A stretch of 64,000 nucleotides of DNA from assembly GCA_027486765.1 (NCBI GenBank), contig JAIXOO010000328.1:1-64000 (forward strand). The letters are read 5' to 3'. A program made the translations under genes and the position numbers. The notes under the pieces were generated by a model. The model saw only the letters and a program-made list of their open reading frames with translations, had not been told where the DNA came from and made no database searches. This document shows, in pieces, positions 63,275 through 64,000 of this stretch. This DNA comes from Saprospiraceae bacterium. Its GTDB lineage: Bacteria > Bacteroidota > Bacteroidia > Chitinophagales > Saprospiraceae. Every line of letters begins with the position of its first letter. The first letter of the stretch is position 1.

Positions 63275-63985
63275 ATGCCTAAATCAACCCTTTTTAAACT
63301 ATCCTTGTTGATCTTTATTTGTACCATCAGTGGCAATGCCACTGCTCAATGCGACAGCAAGGTCACCCCCAGCGACAATTCAACCCTGGCTTATCGTTCG
63401 CGCGGCAATCGTTGTGAGGGCTTTTACCGCGCCAAAGTTGCGGCCAATGTCCTACGTTTGGTCAGTGTTACTTTAGGGGAATTTCGATTCAATCCCACTG
63501 CAACCGAAGTCATTGAAGTCAAAACAGCTGGCGCTGAAGGCACTGTGCGTTTCCGCGCCGAAGGTATCCCCAACGATTTGTACTACCGCCTGGATTGTGA
63601 GTTCCCAGCCCAATCTGGATTTTCCTGGCCCGTTAAAGATGTATTACTCAAAGAGCCCCGTACCCAGGATGCACGCAACATTGGGTTATTGGCTCGTGTT
63701 GGTCAATATTACCTTCCCGTACAAGCAACCGGCAAAAGTGCAGTAGCCGATGCCAGTCCACAGGCTTTGGTCAAACTGGTCTGCACGACCCGGGTCAACA
63801 AAGTGATCTGGAGAGTCAGTGGACAAAACGATTATGTTACGCTTCCTGGTGATTCTTTTCCTGCGGGTCGAAACATCATCATTCGATTGCCCAATTCGCT
63901 GAAAGGTAAAAATACCATTGAAGTAAAGGCCAAGTCTGCCGATGGGACCGATTGGATGAACCTCGAAGTGCCTGTCCAACTGTAA
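63275..63985 (+). CDS. Secreted protein of unknown function
   Basis: 236 residues from ATG 63275. The frame is open from 63143, but that would put 44 residues before the signal peptide and overlap the divergent gene. Signal peptide with hydrophobic core LLIFICTISG and cleavage near ATAQ. The mature part looks like two beta-sandwich-like halves: FRFNPTATEVIEVKT to LYYRLDCEF, and VNKVIWRVSG to NTIEVKAKSADG, the latter like a C-terminal immunoglobulin-type module. No family recognised. It may be the start of a new operon reaching beyond the window. Confidence 0.7.
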   Translation: MPKSTLFKLSLLIFICTISGNATAQCDSKVTPSDNSTLAYRSRGNRCEGFYRAKVAANVLRLVSVTLGEFRFNPTATEVIEVKTAGAEGTVRFRAEGIPNDLYYRLDCEFPAQSGFSWPVKDVLLKEPRTQDARNIGLLARVGQYYLPVQATGKSAVADASPQALVKLVCTTRVNKVIWRVSGQNDYVTLPGDSFPAGRNIIIRLPNSLKGKNTIEVKAKSADGTDWMNLEVPVQL

Positions 63986-64000
63986 TCCCTGATGCCGACT

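Overview
The window looks like a stretch of a Bacteroidota chromosome. A member of the Saprospiria with large gene content (Haliscomenobacter- or Lewinella-like) is my best guess, from protein style only. Supporting signs are two sites matching the Bacteroidota promoter (a perfect TTTG-N20-TAnnTTTG at 59960-59991 and a TAnnTTTG at 63250-63257), start codons without purine-rich ribosome binding sites, secreted proteins ending their signal peptides in A-Q, and many CHAT, caspase, STAND, WD40 and FGE-fold proteins. No rRNA, tRNA, CRISPR array, integrase or transposase was seen.

Left part (1-33930): an island of caspase-clan proteases with their NTPase switches. It holds six CHAT-domain genes (89, 6586, 12669, 20382, 28645, 32059), of which those at 89 and 28645 have lost catalytic residues, and two C14 caspase-like genes (17896, 23609). 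Two paralogous cassettes come first, each a CHAT gene overlapping by ATGA a membrane-anchored STAND NTPase. In one the STAND protein carries a C-terminal WD40 propeller beyond the membrane segment; in the other the propeller is a separate gene with a signal peptide. Next come a single-chain CHAT-NACHT-WD40 protein on the minus strand and a plus-strand operon encoding a 253-residue protein that I propose is gasdermin-like, a caspase, a CHAT-NB-ARC-TPR protein and a second caspase. A minus-strand operon of the MoxR/vWA ternary conflict type follows (CHAT plus inactive STAND, MoxR ATPase, vWA, helical protein with pseudo-CHAT, NB-ARC/TIR protein). The pseudo-CHAT domain is split between the last two genes.

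Middle (34040-37714): a patatin-like lipase, divergent from a sigma54-type AAA+ activator whose GAFTGA loop reads GSFTNA.

Right part (37719-59919): nine minus-strand genes that look co-expressed from a promoter at 59960-59991. Read in transcription order they encode a 1640-residue LamG/fibronectin protein, a 516-residue unknown, a 2517-residue DUF6603-like/B-lectin/repeat protein, an acidic glycine-zipper protein, an HExxH metalloprotease, a 691-residue unknown, a trypsin-like protease, a DUF2272 protein and an M23/lysozyme-like protein. None has an obvious signal peptide. The mix of giant binding proteins, a membrane-active candidate and wall hydrolases suggests a surface or antagonism system whose delivery route is not visible here.

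Right edge (60079-63985): two tandem secreted trypsin/FGE-fold proteins and a divergent small secreted protein.

The most promising undescribed system is the 17082-26061 operon (candidate pore former, two caspases, NB-ARC/TPR switch). The signal-peptide-less giant-protein cluster comes second.
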